A DNA stretch of 41,736 bases from Prevotella sp. Lineage in GTDB: Bacteria; Bacteroidota; Bacteroidia; Bacteroidales; Bacteroidaceae. The position numbers were made by a program, and so were the translations under genes. Below, one piece after another: positions 16,959 through 24,295 of the stretch. The stretch spans positions 1-41,736 of the forward strand of contig JAFZSL010000029.1 in the NCBI GenBank assembly GCA_017619375.1, given 5' to 3'. How positions within the stretch are numbered: position 1 is the first letter of the stretch; every line of letters starts with the position of its first letter. Under the pieces are notes generated by a model, which was not told the origin of the DNA, did no database searches, and saw only the letters and a list, made by a program, of their open reading frames with translations.

Positions 16959-17576
16959 ATGAATAATCATGTTGACAATAAAAAAGAGGAGTTTTGCCGA
17001 CGTTTGCGTTTGACAAATCGGGACGGTGTAGAGCAAATCATCACGTTTTTGGATGACCTTGGCTTTTTTACGGCACCGGCGAGCACCCGCTTTCACCTCA
17101 ACCATGAGGGTGGCCTTGTGGAACATTCTTTAAATGTATGTGATGTGGCCTTGGACATTCGTGAGGCGATAGTGAAGAGAAATGACGACTTGGAAGACAG
17201 GCTTCATGTCGACAGTGTTGTAATTGCCGCACTGCTCCATGATGTCTGCAAGGCTGACATCTATCGTCCTTTATCTCGTCGATTCGAGAAAGTGGCCAAT
17301 GTATTCGGTTTGGGGAACAAGATTCCACCATATCGTGTGGATTATGGAGACCACCCGTTCGGGCATGGTGAGAAGTCGGTCATCTTATTGCTCAAAAATG
17401 GTTTGGAAATGACCGATGACGAGATGCTGGCCATCCGTTGGCATATGAGTGCTTGGAATCTGCCTTTCCAAGCTTCGGAAATCTTGGGTAATTTCAACAA
17501 GGCGAAAGCAATCAGTCCTCTCGTCACGCTGATACAGTCTGCTGATGAGTTGGCTTCACAGATTATGGAAAGATGA
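16959..17576 (+). CDS. HD domain-containing phosphohydrolase-like protein
   Basis: A 205-residue soluble protein with an HD metal-dependent phosphohydrolase fold. Metal ligands visible in order are H56 (GGLVEHSLNV), H94-D95 (AALLHDVCKAD), H136 (GHGEKSV), H162 (IRWHMSAW) and D196 (QSADELAS), so the active site looks intact. The family acts on phosphate esters, often nucleotides; the substrate is unknown. The stop overlaps the ATG of the next gene (ATGA at 17573-17576), so the two are translationally coupled. A -7 box and inverted repeat lie upstream. The partner resembles an inactivated DnaE palm, which makes a nucleic-acid or nucleotide role plausible but unproven. Confidence 0.9.
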   Translation: MNNHVDNKKEEFCRRLRLTNRDGVEQIITFLDDLGFFTAPASTRFHLNHEGGLVEHSLNVCDVALDIREAIVKRNDDLEDRLHVDSVVIAALLHDVCKADIYRPLSRRFEKVANVFGLGNKIPPYRVDYGDHPFGHGEKSVILLLKNGLEMTDDEMLAIRWHMSAWNLPFQASEILGNFNKAKAISPLVTLIQSADELASQIMER

Positions 17577-18319
17577 TTGGCCATTTATCACAAACCTTAG
17601 GAAAAATGAAAGAAAACCAGATTAACATGCATTGGCCCAAAATGGAATTCCCTGCAGGATTCGAGGATGCTGAATCCTATCTCAGGCACCTCGTTGAGGA
17701 AGGGGCCAAGAGAAGGTACGGCGACATTGATTCGTTGGTGGCGGCAAGGGTGGATGAAGAATTGTGTCGCTTTAAAGGCTTTGAACCCTATTTCCTGGTC
17801 CTTCACGACCTTGTGGAGTTTTGCAAAGGCAAAAATATCTTTGTTTCTGTGCTCTTCCGGAGTGCCACATGTTCCATTGTCAACTATTGCTTGGGGATAA
17901 CGACGGTCGACCCTATTCTAAATGGACTGTCATTTGAACTATTCTTCTTGAATACAGACAAGGATTCACCTTATTTTAGATTGATGGTGAACATGGATGA
18001 CCTTGGATTAGTCATTTATCACTTGGAAAAGAAATATGGCTTTGGCTGTGTGTCGAAAGTGTATGATGGCTACAAGGATTACAAAACGTATTATGGCGAT
18101 TTCATCCGCGTACCTTCGGTCGATTCTTCTTGCATCTTTTTTTTCGACAAGCCGTTTCAAGAAGCCGTGGGGGCCATCTCGGTAGAAGGGGGATTTTTTT
18201 ATCCCGAGGAGGAAATTCCCAAGTATTCCAAAGAGATATTGGATGAATTGGGGTATATGCATATTGACTTTTGCCTTTATTATGACTCGGATGATATTAT
18301 TGATGACCTTAGTTGTTGA
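17573..18319 (+). CDS. Short protein resembling an inactivated DNA polymerase III alpha (DnaE) palm
   Basis: A 248-residue protein whose order of motifs follows C-family polymerase DnaE. YLRHLVEEGAKRRYG (36-50) resembles the sequence before the palm, and RVDEELCRFKGFEPYFLVLHD (from about 59) the stretch usually read as MGFPGYFLIV. VSVLFRSATCS (91-101) stands where GPGRGSxAG is expected, then NYCLGITTVDP (104-114) and LSFELFFLN (119-127). FRLMVNMDD (135-143) replaces the catalytic PDIDIDF, losing both aspartates. MHIDFCL (229-235) resembles the third-aspartate region and keeps its D. PHP, thumb, fingers and OB parts are missing (normal DnaE exceeds 1100 residues). It overlaps the HD gene by 4 bases. 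M12 at 17606 is an alternative start. It is not a simple truncation: the frame is intact and several motifs are rewritten. The DnaE relation is my reading and is unsearched. Confidence 0.6.
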   Translation: MIGHLSQTLGKMKENQINMHWPKMEFPAGFEDAESYLRHLVEEGAKRRYGDIDSLVAARVDEELCRFKGFEPYFLVLHDLVEFCKGKNIFVSVLFRSATCSIVNYCLGITTVDPILNGLSFELFFLNTDKDSPYFRLMVNMDDLGLVIYHLEKKYGFGCVSKVYDGYKDYKTYYGDFIRVPSVDSSCIFFFDKPFQEAVGAISVEGGFFYPEEEIPKYSKEILDELGYMHIDFCLYYDSDDIIDDLSC

Positions 18320-18386
18320 GGTGAAACAAAAAGTGTGAATTGTAAATAAATATGCTAAACAAACAACATGATAAATTGAAACGAAT

Positions 18387-18698
18387 ATGGAATCAAGAAT
18401 TTCGTTAATTGTAAAGCTTGCACTTGCTGCATTGCTGATGCTATGCCTGGCAGACATGCCTTATGGCTTTTATCAATTAGTCAGGTTTATAGCCATGGTG
18501 TCTTTCGCCTATTTTTCCTACGAGTTTTTCAAGGACGAGAAGGACAAACTGGGATTTGCTTTTGCTGCATTGGCATTGTTGTTCCAGCCTTTTTTCAAGA
18601 TTACGTTAGGACGGACCATTTGGAACGTTCTTGACGTGGTGGTTGCCATAGGATTGGCTTGGCTGGCCATCATGGCTTTTAGGAAAAAGAACGAATGA
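18387..18698 (+). CDS. DUF6804-type small membrane protein
   Basis: A 103-residue protein with four hydrophobic segments (about 7-22, 30-46, 54-68 and 76-97). The pattern YGFYQLVRFIAMVSFAYFSY followed by LALLFQPFFKITLGRTIWN and VVVAIGLAWL is that of a small Bacteroidetes/proteobacterial membrane family (I recall it as DUF6804). The function is unknown. It lies 67 bases after the DnaE-like gene on the same strand and is followed by a strong bidirectional terminator, so it may end that transcript. Confidence 0.75.
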   Translation: MESRISLIVKLALAALLMLCLADMPYGFYQLVRFIAMVSFAYFSYEFFKDEKDKLGFAFAALALLFQPFFKITLGRTIWNVLDVVVAIGLAWLAIMAFRKKNE

Positions 18699-18727
18699 AC
18701 ACTTAGACCTAACGGGGTTTGCAATAG

Positions 18728-18764
18728 AAAAATCTGGCGTATGGAAACCATGCACCAGATTTTT
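18728..18764. terminator. Bidirectional intrinsic terminator
   Basis: AAAAATCTGG and CCAGATTTTT are perfect 10-base arms, with an inner ATGG/CCAT pair around AAA. The A-run on one side and T-run on the other let it stop transcription from both the plus-strand DUF6804 gene and the minus-strand efflux operon that converge here. Confidence 0.9.
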
Positions 18765-18811
18765 AATCATTAGAAAGTGACGTCGCCTAAGTCGATGAAG
18801 TGAGATGGAGC

Positions 18812-20254
18812 TTACTTGGTGCCTCCTCCAAGGGCGATGTATAAGGCGATGACGGCCTGAGCACCATTGTACATGTTCATCGCTTCACTGAGCTGGGCGT
18901 TGAGCAGGCTTTCCTGAGCGGTAAGCACTTCCAGATAGTTGGATTTGCCGTTGTCCATCAGTTCGTGGGTTCCCATATAAGCTTCGCGCAGCACCTCCAC
19001 TTGCCTATGGTAGTAGGCATGTTTCTCACGCGCTGCCTGACAGTCTGCCAAAGCTTCGTTCACTTGGTTGCCGGCATCAATGACAGTCTGCACGTACTTG
19101 TGTTGCAGGTCTTCCTCCGTGAGTTGGGCAATCCTATGGTTGGCCTTGATGGTGCCGCGGGCAAAGATGGGCTGTGTGAGTTGGGCCACGGCGTTGAGCA
19201 ATATCTTGCCGGGATTCACTGTGCCTTCCCTATTGGTCCATCCGACAACACCTTGTAATGTGACGTTTGGGAAGAATGCCGCGCGGGCTGCCTTGGTGTT
19301 ATAGAATGCTTCCTCCATGGCGAAATTGGCCATGCGGATGTCGGGGCGCTTTTGAAGCACCTCGGCAGGAACACCAATCTTGATGAACTTCGTGTCAAAC
19401 ATCCTTTGTCCTGTTGTGGAGTCGGAACTTTCAGTAAGGGCGGCACTGCCCCATTGACTGCGTTCTATGTGTTGAGGCGTTTCTGCCAGCAGACGGCAGA
19501 GGGCGTTCTCCACACTGCGTATGTTGCGACGGATATCGACAATCTGGGTCTTCACATTAAGGTAAGAGGACTCCATTTGGTTGACGGCGGTGGAATATAC
19601 CTTTCCATTTTCCCATAATATCTTCTCTGTCTCCAATGAGGCGTTCCAAAGACTGTCGGTGGCTGTCAGGATTACCAACTGGCGGTCGAGGAGTTGCAAC
19701 ATATAATACTGTTGGGCAACGGCGGAGACGAGATTGGATCGGACGGATTCCTCTCGCATCTGGGCCTGCAGCATCACGGCATTGGCAGCACGCTTCTTGT
19801 TGGTGATGGAGCCAAACAAGTCGGCGTCCCAACTGACTTGAAGCGGCATGTTATAGGCTTTGCTGACGGGACCGAAGTCGAAACTTGACAATGAACCAGA
19901 CGGCGAGAAGTAGAGCGATGGCAGGTAGCCCATCTTGGCGGCTTTCAATGACTCCAAGCTCTTTTCCACGGCAATGCAGGCGGAATTCAAGTCGGTGTTG
20001 TTGGCCAGCACTTGGTCGATGAGCTTTTGCAGCAATGGATCGGTGAAGAAGTCACGCCATGAGATGTCTGCCAAAGAGCCGTTGGTAGGATAATCTTCTA
20101 AATCATCACTTGTGCCGTATGCATTGGCTGTAACCTTTGCTTGTGACTCATACTCGCCATGCAAAACTTTCGCTTCTTTATACAAACCGCAGCCCGTGAG
20201 CAAGATGCTCACGGTGGCTGCAGCCATCATTATTTTTGAAACGTTCTTCATCAT
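18812..20254 (-). CDS. RND efflux outer membrane factor lipoprotein (NodT/OprM family)
   Basis: This is the TolC-like channel that carries the efflux pump's substrates across the outer membrane. The 480-residue protein has a lipoprotein signal with lipobox LLTGC (C22). Its two outer-membrane-efflux repeats are about residues 60-260 and 275-475. WRDFFTDPLLQKLIDQVLANN opens the first, VSWDADLFGSITNKK is the OprM/NodT core motif, and PAEVLQKRPDIRMANF opens the second. It ends with YLEVLTAQESLLNAQ and the terminal ALGGG. It is the last gene of the operon, separated from pump genes by an inserted secreted-protein gene and a small peptide gene. The ATG is preceded by a heptamer repeat array. Confidence 0.95.
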   Translation of the reverse strand: MMKNVSKIMMAAATVSILLTGCGLYKEAKVLHGEYESQAKVTANAYGTSDDLEDYPTNGSLADISWRDFFTDPLLQKLIDQVLANNTDLNSACIAVEKSLESLKAAKMGYLPSLYFSPSGSLSSFDFGPVSKAYNMPLQVSWDADLFGSITNKKRAANAVMLQAQMREESVRSNLVSAVAQQYYMLQLLDRQLVILTATDSLWNASLETEKILWENGKVYSTAVNQMESSYLNVKTQIVDIRRNIRSVENALCRLLAETPQHIERSQWGSAALTESSDSTTGQRMFDTKFIKIGVPAEVLQKRPDIRMANFAMEEAFYNTKAARAAFFPNVTLQGVVGWTNREGTVNPGKILLNAVAQLTQPIFARGTIKANHRIAQLTEEDLQHKYVQTVIDAGNQVNEALADCQAAREKHAYYHRQVEVLREAYMGTHELMDNGKSNYLEVLTAQESLLNAQLSEAMNMYNGAQAVIALYIALGGGTK

Positions 20255-20273
20255 TGGTTATGATTATAGAATT

Positions 20274-20336
20274 ATCAATCTCCAATCTTAAATCTTAAAT
20301 CTTAAATCTCCAATTTCCAATCTTAAATCTTCAATT
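20274..20336. repeat. Heptanucleotide tandem repeat, nine units (TYMAATY family)
   Basis: Nine consecutive 7-base units can be phased without a break: ATCAATC, TCCAATC, TTAAATC three times, TCCAATT, TCCAATC, TTAAATC and TTCAATT. They fill most of the gap between the acidic-peptide gene and the outer-membrane-factor gene on the minus strand, so the array lies in the leader of the latter. Confidence 0.82.
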
Positions 20337-20341
20337 GAATC

Positions 20342-20509
20342 TCATTCCTCCCAAAGGCGGTTGGCATGATTGGACAGGAGGTCATCTAAATCGTCAACAT
20401 CATCATCGTCGTCTTTGTTATAGACGGGCAGAAAACTATCTTGCATCAAGGCTTCACTGCCAATGAGTTCATGTAATGTCGTTTCGGGAATCAAATATGT
20501 TTTTTTCAT
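20342..20509 (-). CDS. Small acidic peptide of the MKKTYLIPET type
   Basis: A 55-residue peptide starting MKKTYLIPETTLHELIG. This N-terminus is common among short Bacteroidales peptides of unknown role. The middle and end are strongly acidic (NKDDDDDVDDLDDLLS, 31-46; 10 of 14 residues from 33 are Asp). No signal peptide, membrane helix or cysteine is seen. ATG at 20509 is preferred because GGAGAAAACA precedes it; the ATG at 20536 would add nine residues. It is encoded inside the efflux operon, between the secreted protein and the outer-membrane channel. Its function is unknown. An acidic metal-binding or leader-type precursor peptide are both possible; neither is shown. Confidence 0.7.
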   Translation of the reverse strand: MKKTYLIPETTLHELIGSEALMQDSFLPVYNKDDDDDVDDLDDLLSNHANRLWEE

Positions 20510-20559
20510 TGTTTTCTCCAAATTTACAATTGTCAAATAGCTTCGTTGAATGCTCTTTG

Positions 20560-20593
20560 GCTCGGCAGAATAAGAAAGCTTGTCCTGCCGAGC
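20560..20593. repeat. Stem-loop with GCTCGGCAG/CTGCCGAGC arms
   Basis: Perfect 9-base arms (20560-20568 and 20585-20593) lie 13 bases beyond the stop of the 1225-residue gene. The same CTCGGCAGA core and a nearby TAGCTTCGYTGA sequence recur at 41399-41523, so this looks like a dispersed palindromic element. It may also attenuate read-through inside the operon. Confidence 0.65.
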
Positions 20594-20605
20594 TTGTCCG
20601 AACAG

Positions 20606-23600
20606 TTACTTGATGATCACCTTGTGTCCGTTCACAATATAAATGCCCTTCGTCAACGTCTTCACGCGGCGGCCTTGCAGGTCGTAACATGGAGCGTCAT
20701 TCAACTCAGAACGGTCAATTTCCTTGATGGCATCGGACTGATTGTCATTTTCGAAGAACGAGTAGAATTCATTGGCACTTGCCTGGGTGGCATCCACAGG
20801 CAGATAGACGCGACCTTTGCCAAGCTCACCACCTGTCCACTTGTAGAAGCCAACACCCTTGCTCTTGTCGGCCAGCACATAGACCGAAGTGTTGCCTTTT
20901 TCGCCAGCGGTCTTTCTGGTGCTCACCAAAAGCATGTTCTTCTGATACGAATCTTCAGATTGCTCAGAAGTCAGCATGTCCGATAGCTCTTCTGATTCCT
21001 CATCAGTCAACAAGGTCAAGGTGTAGCTATCTGCAGGGGAGGTGCTGTGGAGCAGGTAGGGCTCACCGCCTTTTAGTTTCCTGTATTCTATGTTTTTCAG
21101 AATGGCCTTGCTCACATTCTCGCCTTGGCCTTGAACTACTCTGACTATCACGTATGCATCAACGTTATCGGGAATCGCCACATCTTTGTAGGTGACGATG
21201 GTCTTCCACTCTGTTTCACCAATCGAGATGTTGAATGTTTCATCAGGTACGAAACGATAGATGCATGGCATGAAGGCTTTCTCACCATCAATATCGGCTG
21301 GTTTCTTGGTGTTGAACGAAGCCATGAACATGTCGAAGGAACCCATGTCGAAGGTGCTTGTGCCAGTGCCACCTTCATCACCGCCTTCATCGCCACCTTC
21401 ATTTCCACCGAACATATTCATCATGGATCCCATGTCGAATGAACTGGTGAGTACGATGGTGTTCTTCTTGCCTTCCGTCTTTGTATAACCGATGGTGGCA
21501 ATGCCGTTTTCTATGGCGATGGTGGCTTTGCAACTGTCGGCGGTCACAGCCTCCTTGGTGCCTACCTTCAGACCTGAACTTGGCATGAACATTTCCATCA
21601 TCTCATCGAAGTTGAAACCAGAGCCTTGAGATTCTTCGGGGTCTTGCGTTTCTTCCTTGGTATCGGAGGCATAGAGGTAGAGCTTCTCGCCATTTTCGTC
21701 TTCGCCTACATTAAGATACCAGGAAGAACCATCCTCCGCCTTTTCGAGAACAACTTCCAGTGTGCCTTTAGGAACATCTTCACACGGAATCTTTTCCTTT
21801 GTATCGTCTCCTTCTTCAAATTCATATTTGCTGCCGCTCTTGCCGCCACCCATCATGGAGTTGTTTTCGCCCATGATGTAGTCGGTTGCCTTGTCGTCCT
21901 TGACTCTCGTGCCGAGAAGTAGCAGACGGGTACCGTCTTTCAAATCACTGGTGTTCGTTGTCAGTACATAATCACCATCGTAATAACCAGCCGGGTCGAG
22001 GTCTCTCGTCTTCACGGTCAGCTTGAACTTGCGCTTCATGGTGTAGGACTTCTCCTCGACTTTTGGATCTGCGTTGTCGTCAGCTTCCTGCAAAATCACT
22101 TTCACCTTGACAGTGATTTTGGCTGTTCCTTCCTGGACACCGATAATCTTCTTAGTGTCTTCGTCCCACTTGGCAATCTCCTCGTCGGATGACTTGTATG
22201 TGGGAGCCTCCACCCGCATATCGTTGGTAATCTTTTGCTCACTATTATAAATAAGATTAAACTCATTATCTATATGATAAAGGTCATTGCCATCCAATGG
22301 ATTATTGGACACACTGCCATCCAATGTCTTGTTGACATATATCTCTTTGTCCTCGACAAGCAATGTCGGGTCATAAATAGCCAGATAATTCATCTCATCA
22401 ACCTTCCCCGACTTTTTCGGTTCATCACTGCTTCCACCCATCAGACTGGAGAACATGCTTGTATCTTCGCTATAGACCAGTGGGCCGCAAACTACCACGC
22501 AATCGCCTGGACTCAAGTTCGGGTTTCCATCATATTCCACAGCACAGCCATTATTGCTTGTCATTACGCCACGACCGTTGACAACCTTCAACTGATTGTC
22601 TTTCGTGCCATCATCAGAGATATAATAGGTCACACCTTCGGAGGAGCCAAAGAAGGAAGACATGTCGATGCCCATGGAAGACATATCGAAGCCCATGTCG
22701 CCCATGGAATCCATGTCGAAGTCCATGTCATCCATCATATCGTCAAAATCCATGCCGCCGCTGCCGCTGCCACCCATCATATCGCCCAAATCCATGTCGC
22801 CGAACATGGCAAGCATACCGGAGTTCACCTTGCTCACCTTGCCCTTGATGTAGTAGTTGACACCTTCTTCCCAAGTAAGATATACAGTTCCGTCATGTTC
22901 AACCTTTCCTGTCTCTGCCAAATCCTTGGCTTCAGCAACAGTTAAAGGAAGATTGATAGTGCCCAGATCTTCCGTTCCACTATTATCGACCATCACCTTA
23001 CATTTGGCAGAAGCCTTGTCATGATACAGGTTCTCATCCACGGAAGCGGTGATTACCGTAGTGCCACGCTTTTTCAGTTCCAACATGCCTTGTTCGTTGA
23101 TTGTTGCTACAGCCTCATTACTGCTCGACCATTGAATTTCCGATTTTTCTGCTCCTGTGATTGTGACATTTTTCATGAAATCCATTATGGACATGGCATA
23201 ATTTTCATTCAAATCATAGTTGTAGTATTCGGCTAACTCAATATTAACCACTTTCTGTTCATTCTCAACCTTCTTGAAGAACGCAAAGCGGGTGTTTTTC
23301 ACCTTGTCATCGGGCTTACCGTCTTTAAGTTCCTTTAGTTTCCAGCTGTTGCTGAACATACTTTCTTCTACACCAGCGAGATAGTCTTTTTCGCCGGTAG
23401 TGATTTTAAGGTACCAAACATCATCAATGGAACTCATGGTAAAATCCCTATCCTTGTCTGAATCATCGCCCACTTTCAAACCCTTGCTGTCGGCATAGAG
23501 ATAGTCATTGCCGTCTGTTGTCATAAACTGAAATATAGGGCCAGTCGTATTTCCGTCGGAAGGGATTTTGAAAGTCCACTGAACTTTCTCTGCAACATCG

Positions 23601-24283
23601 CCTAAAATACGGTCCTTGTCATCGTTCAGTTTCATGGCTACGGCATCGGGATCTTTGTCAGCCTTGTCGTTCGACATGGCTGACTCCGTATTCAAATCAA
23701 CAACGACAACCACTTCGCCTTCCATAGGAAGGAGATCATTTGGCACCTTCTTCCATTTCACGTAGTTTTTGACCACTTTCTTGTAGAAGGTGAAATCGGC
23801 ATCAGTGTTTCCACTGTTTAAAGATTCAAATACAGCCTTATCCGCTTTCCATTTGATACAATATACTCCTGCTGTTCCGCTGTAGTCTATACCCAACAAC
23901 CCATTATTGTAAGTAAAATCAGATCTCGTACCTTGACCAACAATAAGATCAAAGTTACTTTTAACAGAGAGGGGGGCGTTTCCTTTTTTAAAAGTAACTG
24001 TACCGTCATTGTTTTTAGTCAATGTCCATTGGATGTTTGATAAGTCTCCATCAGCAATATTACCATCACTGATTGTGACAGGAACACCTTTAAAAGAACT
24101 GTCATCATTTGGAAGAGCAAAATTCTTGCCCTTGTCAACAAGGAGCACAACATCGCCTGACTGCAAATTAGAAAGGCTTATAGGTGCCCATTCATAATCA
24201 TAGTCTTCTGCATGGGCGCTCAACACTCCTGCTAATAGTGTACATAACAGGAAGATTGATTTTAAAAAAATTGTTTTTTTCAT
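20606..24283 (-). CDS. Large secreted Met/Asp-rich multidomain protein with C-terminal sorting-like tail
   Basis: A 1225-residue exported protein with a signal peptide (about 1-25, ending AHA). Visible parts are N-terminal beta-rich repeats (about 30-335), a BIG2/Ig-like domain (about 340-433, with IQWSSSNEAVATINEQGML), an OB-fold-like domain (about 447-641, with NYYIKGKVSKVN, YYISDDGTKDNQLKVVNG and GDCVVVCGPLV), a second Ig-like domain (about 643-731), further beta domains, and a C-terminal YDLQGRRV...GIYIVNG tail like Bacteroidetes sorting signals. Loops rich in Met, Asp and Gly interrupt several domains: about 490-548 (runs such as MDFDDMMDDMDFDMDSMGDM), 611-616, 808, 888-902 and 947-991. 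It starts 12 bases after the RND pump stop, so it belongs to the efflux operon. I do not recognise the function. Surface or outer-membrane location is inferred. Confidence 0.85.
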   Translation of the reverse strand: MKKTIFLKSIFLLCTLLAGVLSAHAEDYDYEWAPISLSNLQSGDVVLLVDKGKNFALPNDDSSFKGVPVTISDGNIADGDLSNIQWTLTKNNDGTVTFKKGNAPLSVKSNFDLIVGQGTRSDFTYNNGLLGIDYSGTAGVYCIKWKADKAVFESLNSGNTDADFTFYKKVVKNYVKWKKVPNDLLPMEGEVVVVVDLNTESAMSNDKADKDPDAVAMKLNDDKDRILGDVAEKVQWTFKIPSDGNTTGPIFQFMTTDGNDYLYADSKGLKVGDDSDKDRDFTMSSIDDVWYLKITTGEKDYLAGVEESMFSNSWKLKELKDGKPDDKVKNTRFAFFKKVENEQKVVNIELAEYYNYDLNENYAMSIMDFMKNVTITGAEKSEIQWSSSNEAVATINEQGMLELKKRGTTVITASVDENLYHDKASAKCKVMVDNSGTEDLGTINLPLTVAEAKDLAETGKVEHDGTVYLTWEEGVNYYIKGKVSKVNSGMLAMFGDMDLGDMMGGSGSGGMDFDDMMDDMDFDMDSMGDMGFDMSSMGIDMSSFFGSSEGVTYYISDDGTKDNQLKVVNGRGVMTSNNGCAVEYDGNPNLSPGDCVVVCGPLVYSEDTSMFSSLMGGSSDEPKKSGKVDEMNYLAIYDPTLLVEDKEIYVNKTLDGSVSNNPLDGNDLYHIDNEFNLIYNSEQKITNDMRVEAPTYKSSDEEIAKWDEDTKKIIGVQEGTAKITVKVKVILQEADDNADPKVEEKSYTMKRKFKLTVKTRDLDPAGYYDGDYVLTTNTSDLKDGTRLLLLGTRVKDDKATDYIMGENNSMMGGGKSGSKYEFEEGDDTKEKIPCEDVPKGTLEVVLEKAEDGSSWYLNVGEDENGEKLYLYASDTKEETQDPEESQGSGFNFDEMMEMFMPSSGLKVGTKEAVTADSCKATIAIENGIATIGYTKTEGKKNTIVLTSSFDMGSMMNMFGGNEGGDEGGDEGGTGTSTFDMGSFDMFMASFNTKKPADIDGEKAFMPCIYRFVPDETFNISIGETEWKTIVTYKDVAIPDNVDAYVIVRVVQGQGENVSKAILKNIEYRKLKGGEPYLLHSTSPADSYTLTLLTDEESEELSDMLTSEQSEDSYQKNMLLVSTRKTAGEKGNTSVYVLADKSKGVGFYKWTGGELGKGRVYLPVDATQASANEFYSFFENDNQSDAIKEIDRSELNDAPCYDLQGRRVKTLTKGIYIVNGHKVIIK

Positions 24284-24295
24284 ATACGTATTTTT

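Noticed and set aside
16933-16962. Nine-codon leader frame MKNPIYEVL ending in ATGA over the HD gene start
   Set aside because: Its ATG lies only 4 bases after the -7 box, at or before the expected transcription start, so it is probably not translated.
17573-18319. Fragment of a broken full-length dnaE gene
   Set aside because: The frame is intact with its own start and stop, the flanks show no further DnaE sequence, and catalytic motifs are rewritten rather than cut.
22640-22812. Intergenic or non-coding repeat
   Set aside because: The repetitive CATGTCG-type sequence is the coding sequence of the Met/Asp-rich loop, in frame with the 1225-residue protein.
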